Origin: a virus
Reading direction: 5' to 3' (one strand)
Length of the DNA stretch: 21,706 nt
Virus record (IMG/VR): IMGVR_UViG_3300046467_002861
Span: 1-21,706 of that record
A program made the position numbers and the translations under genes. The notes beneath the pieces were generated by a model, which saw nothing but the letters and a program-made list of their open reading frames with translations, was not told the DNA's origin and did no database searches. Positions 20,286 to 21,706 of this stretch are shown here, piece by piece (the first letter of the stretch is position 1; each line of letters begins with the position of its first letter).

Positions 20286-21421
20286 TGAAAATCGCCGCAA
20301 TAATACAAGCACATAATGACGATGATGTCGTCTTGGACACTATAGACTCTGTTAAGAGGTGGATGACCACGGACATTTTGACAGTGATGGATGGTGTGTC
20401 TTGGGATGGTCTTGATAAAGATAAATTTTCTTCATCTCATCTTGTTAAGGGGCTTAATCATGGCCTTCCCAATAATCCTTATCGGAATGTTTTTTTTGGT
20501 TTGAAACAGGTATATGATAAATGGCCTGATAAGGATTGGTATTGTTATTTAGAATATGATTGCTTAGTCACTTCTAATTCTTTTGAATCAGATTTGAAAA
20601 AAGGTGAAGAATTGAATTATTGGGTACTTGGCACAGATCTTAGGATGAAAAAGTGCAAGTTTCCTTTTATAGAAAAAATAATTGATAAGAAGTTTAATGA
20701 AACTTTTTATGTTCTTGGATGCTTTTATTTTTTACATAGAAATTATATCGCTGCTCTTAATGATTTGAATTTTTTTGATAAATTTTTAAGTTTGACGAAC
20801 CATTTTTCTAATGGGTTTTTCCCTATGGGTTCGGGCCGAGCCGATTGTCTTACAGGACACCGGACTGGCTCTCAGAACATGGTTGATACGTTCGGCCCTA
20901 TCTTTGATCTTTCAGAAGAATTGATACCGACTTTGGCTTATTATTTAGGTGGCAAAATTGGTTCTTTGTCTTTTTGGGGGGATGGATCTACTCATCCTCA
21001 CAATGCTGTTGTGGGGGTTAATAGAATGCCAACAACCAGTCAGACGGCAATGCATGATTCAACTCATAATTCGTTGGGATGGTATGGGAATTATAGAAAA
21101 TACCCAGTTAGGTGGAGACCAGATTTAAATAGTAATGAAAATTTTATTGAGTCTGCAATAATGCATCCTTTGAAAACCTATGATCATCCGATACGTCAGT
21201 ATCATAGACATATGCGAGATTCTGTCTTAGTTCAAGCATGTTCGGAACATGTGGATGCAAAAATCTATCCTTCTTTAATAGACATTAATTGGTTCCATCA
21301 AAATGGTGTTTTTAATGTAAATGTAAAAGACGAAATTGGCAGATTGTGGAACGTCATATCGGATGATGGGAAGGGAGTGACTGGGGTTTCAATGTCTGGT
21401 CCGTTTGATTTTTCTTTTTAA
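20285..21421 (+). CDS. Glycosyltransferase-like (GT-A type) protein
   Basis: The 378-residue product begins KIAAIIQAHNDDDVVLDTID, the typical first strand and turn of a GT-A glycosyltransferase. ILTVMDGVSWD (31-41) and WYCYLEYDCLV (85-95) follow, where EYD at 90-92 takes the place of the DxD metal motif. The second half is aromatic and histidine-rich (HPHNAVVG, YGNYRKYPVRWRPD) and may recognise the acceptor. Phages use such enzymes to modify DNA bases, virion proteins or host surface sugars; the target cannot be read. It is translationally coupled to the dNMP kinase, which would fit, but does not show, nucleotide-related modification. It overlaps the convergent nuclease gene by 33 bases. Confidence 0.6.
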   Translation: MKIAAIIQAHNDDDVVLDTIDSVKRWMTTDILTVMDGVSWDGLDKDKFSSSHLVKGLNHGLPNNPYRNVFFGLKQVYDKWPDKDWYCYLEYDCLVTSNSFESDLKKGEELNYWVLGTDLRMKKCKFPFIEKIIDKKFNETFYVLGCFYFLHRNYIAALNDLNFFDKFLSLTNHFSNGFFPMGSGRADCLTGHRTGSQNMVDTFGPIFDLSEELIPTLAYYLGGKIGSLSFWGDGSTHPHNAVVGVNRMPTTSQTAMHDSTHNSLGWYGNYRKYPVRWRPDLNSNENFIESAIMHPLKTYDHPIRQYHRHMRDSVLVQACSEHVDAKIYPSLIDINWFHQNGVFNVNVKDEIGRLWNVISDDGKGVTGVSMSGPFDFSF

Positions 21422-21706
21422 TTTTCCGATTCCCACTTCTGTCATTACAACAAATTCCCACCCACGATTTTTACAATAATCATTGCATGCGGTCCATTTA
21501 GAATGATTAACATCTAGCATTGTCTGGGAAGCGGGTTTAATTTCCCATATTTCTATTCTGCCATCGGAAAATTTAACAGATAAATCAGGAGTATACTTTC
21601 TTTGTTTTCCTTTATGAACGTATGGAACTTTGAATGGCTCAACATCATATGCTAGAACTTCTGAGATTAATTCTAGACATCCATACACGTCGCACTCATA
21701 TCCAGA
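21389..21706 (-). CDS. Head-completion/TnsA-like nuclease, 5' end outside the window
   Basis: The frame is open to the right edge (codons for SGYECD precede a GTG at 21688-21686), so the gene probably starts beyond it. The visible part has the PD-(D/E)xK nuclease signature: RKYTPDLSVKF with the aspartate, then DGRIEIWEIKPASQT with E-x-K, then NHSKWTACNDYCKNRGWEFV and a final MTEVGIG. This order matches T4 gp4 head completion protein and the TnsA N-terminal family (IEVKP, then Q-x-KW-x-A, then G-W-F-x-TE). By family gp4 acts in finishing DNA-filled heads. TnsA-like transposition is less likely, as no transposase is seen. Confidence 0.65.
   Translation of the reverse strand, partial: SGYECDVYGCLELISEVLAYDVEPFKVPYVHKGKQRKYTPDLSVKFSDGRIEIWEIKPASQTMLDVNHSKWTACNDYCKNRGWEFVVMTEVGIGKLKRKIKRTRH

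Noticed and set aside
1-21706. tRNA genes, CRISPR arrays, integrase, transposase or attachment sites
   Set aside because: None was seen: no cloverleaf-like sequences ending in CCA context, no regularly spaced repeats, and no recombinase motifs apart from RecA/UvsX.

Overview
This window looks like an AT-rich stretch of a tailed bacteriophage (Caudoviricetes) with a T4-like replication and recombination core. The evidence is a set of protein families rather than any single gene: a DnaB/gp41-type replicative helicase, a UvsY-like recombination mediator, a gp32-like single-strand binding protein, a UvsX/RecA recombinase, a T4 gp1-type dNMP kinase and, at the right edge, a gp4/TnsA-like head-completion nuclease. 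Genes are tightly packed, often overlap by 1-30 bases, and mostly have Shine-Dalgarno sites. No tRNA, rRNA, CRISPR array, integrase or insertion sequence was seen. The host cannot be named from the sequence.

Layout. 1-2939 (+): the end of a sigma-factor-like gene, then the replicative helicase, a UvsY-like gene and a small unknown gene. 2999-3370 (+): a small reading frame cut by TAA, whose downstream part still looks coding. 3343-5400 (-): five tightly linked genes (metalloprotease-like, ArfB-like GGQ hydrolase, three of unknown function). Four of them start with a similar short amphipathic peptide that recalls T4 capsid-targeting sequences. 5549-5580: a strong perfect hairpin. 5594-10448 (+): methyltransferase-like gene, two unknown genes, the gp32-like gene between a sigma70-type promoter and a clear terminator, a zinc-ribbon gene, uvsX/recA and a small gene.

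10455-13500 is an accessory block. It holds a minus-strand putative winged-helix gene divergent from an amidoligase gene across a perfect 20-bp palindrome, followed by several small unknown genes. 13594-15615 (+) encodes a Hel308/Ski2-like SF2 helicase. 15642-18427 (+) is the most unusual part: a 715-residue protein with about 80 cysteines and an interior of much higher GC, translationally coupled by ATGA to a membrane-anchored C39-like cysteine peptidase. Nearby at 18918 is a 29-residue peptide with 11 cysteines behind a near-perfect ribosome binding site. 18392-19580 (-) carries three small genes. 19692-21421 (+) carries the dNMP kinase and a glycosyltransferase-like gene, facing the nuclease fragment that leaves the right edge.

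How the genes fit together. Helicase, UvsY-like, gp32-like and UvsX-like proteins would form a recombination-dependent replication machine, with the Hel308-like helicase as a possible fork or recombination helper. The dNMP kinase would supply precursors and the sigma-like protein would redirect transcription. The minus-strand cassette and the cysteine-rich/C39 pair look like virion or host-interaction functions, which is inference. Functions are assigned from motifs read by eye; no database search was run.
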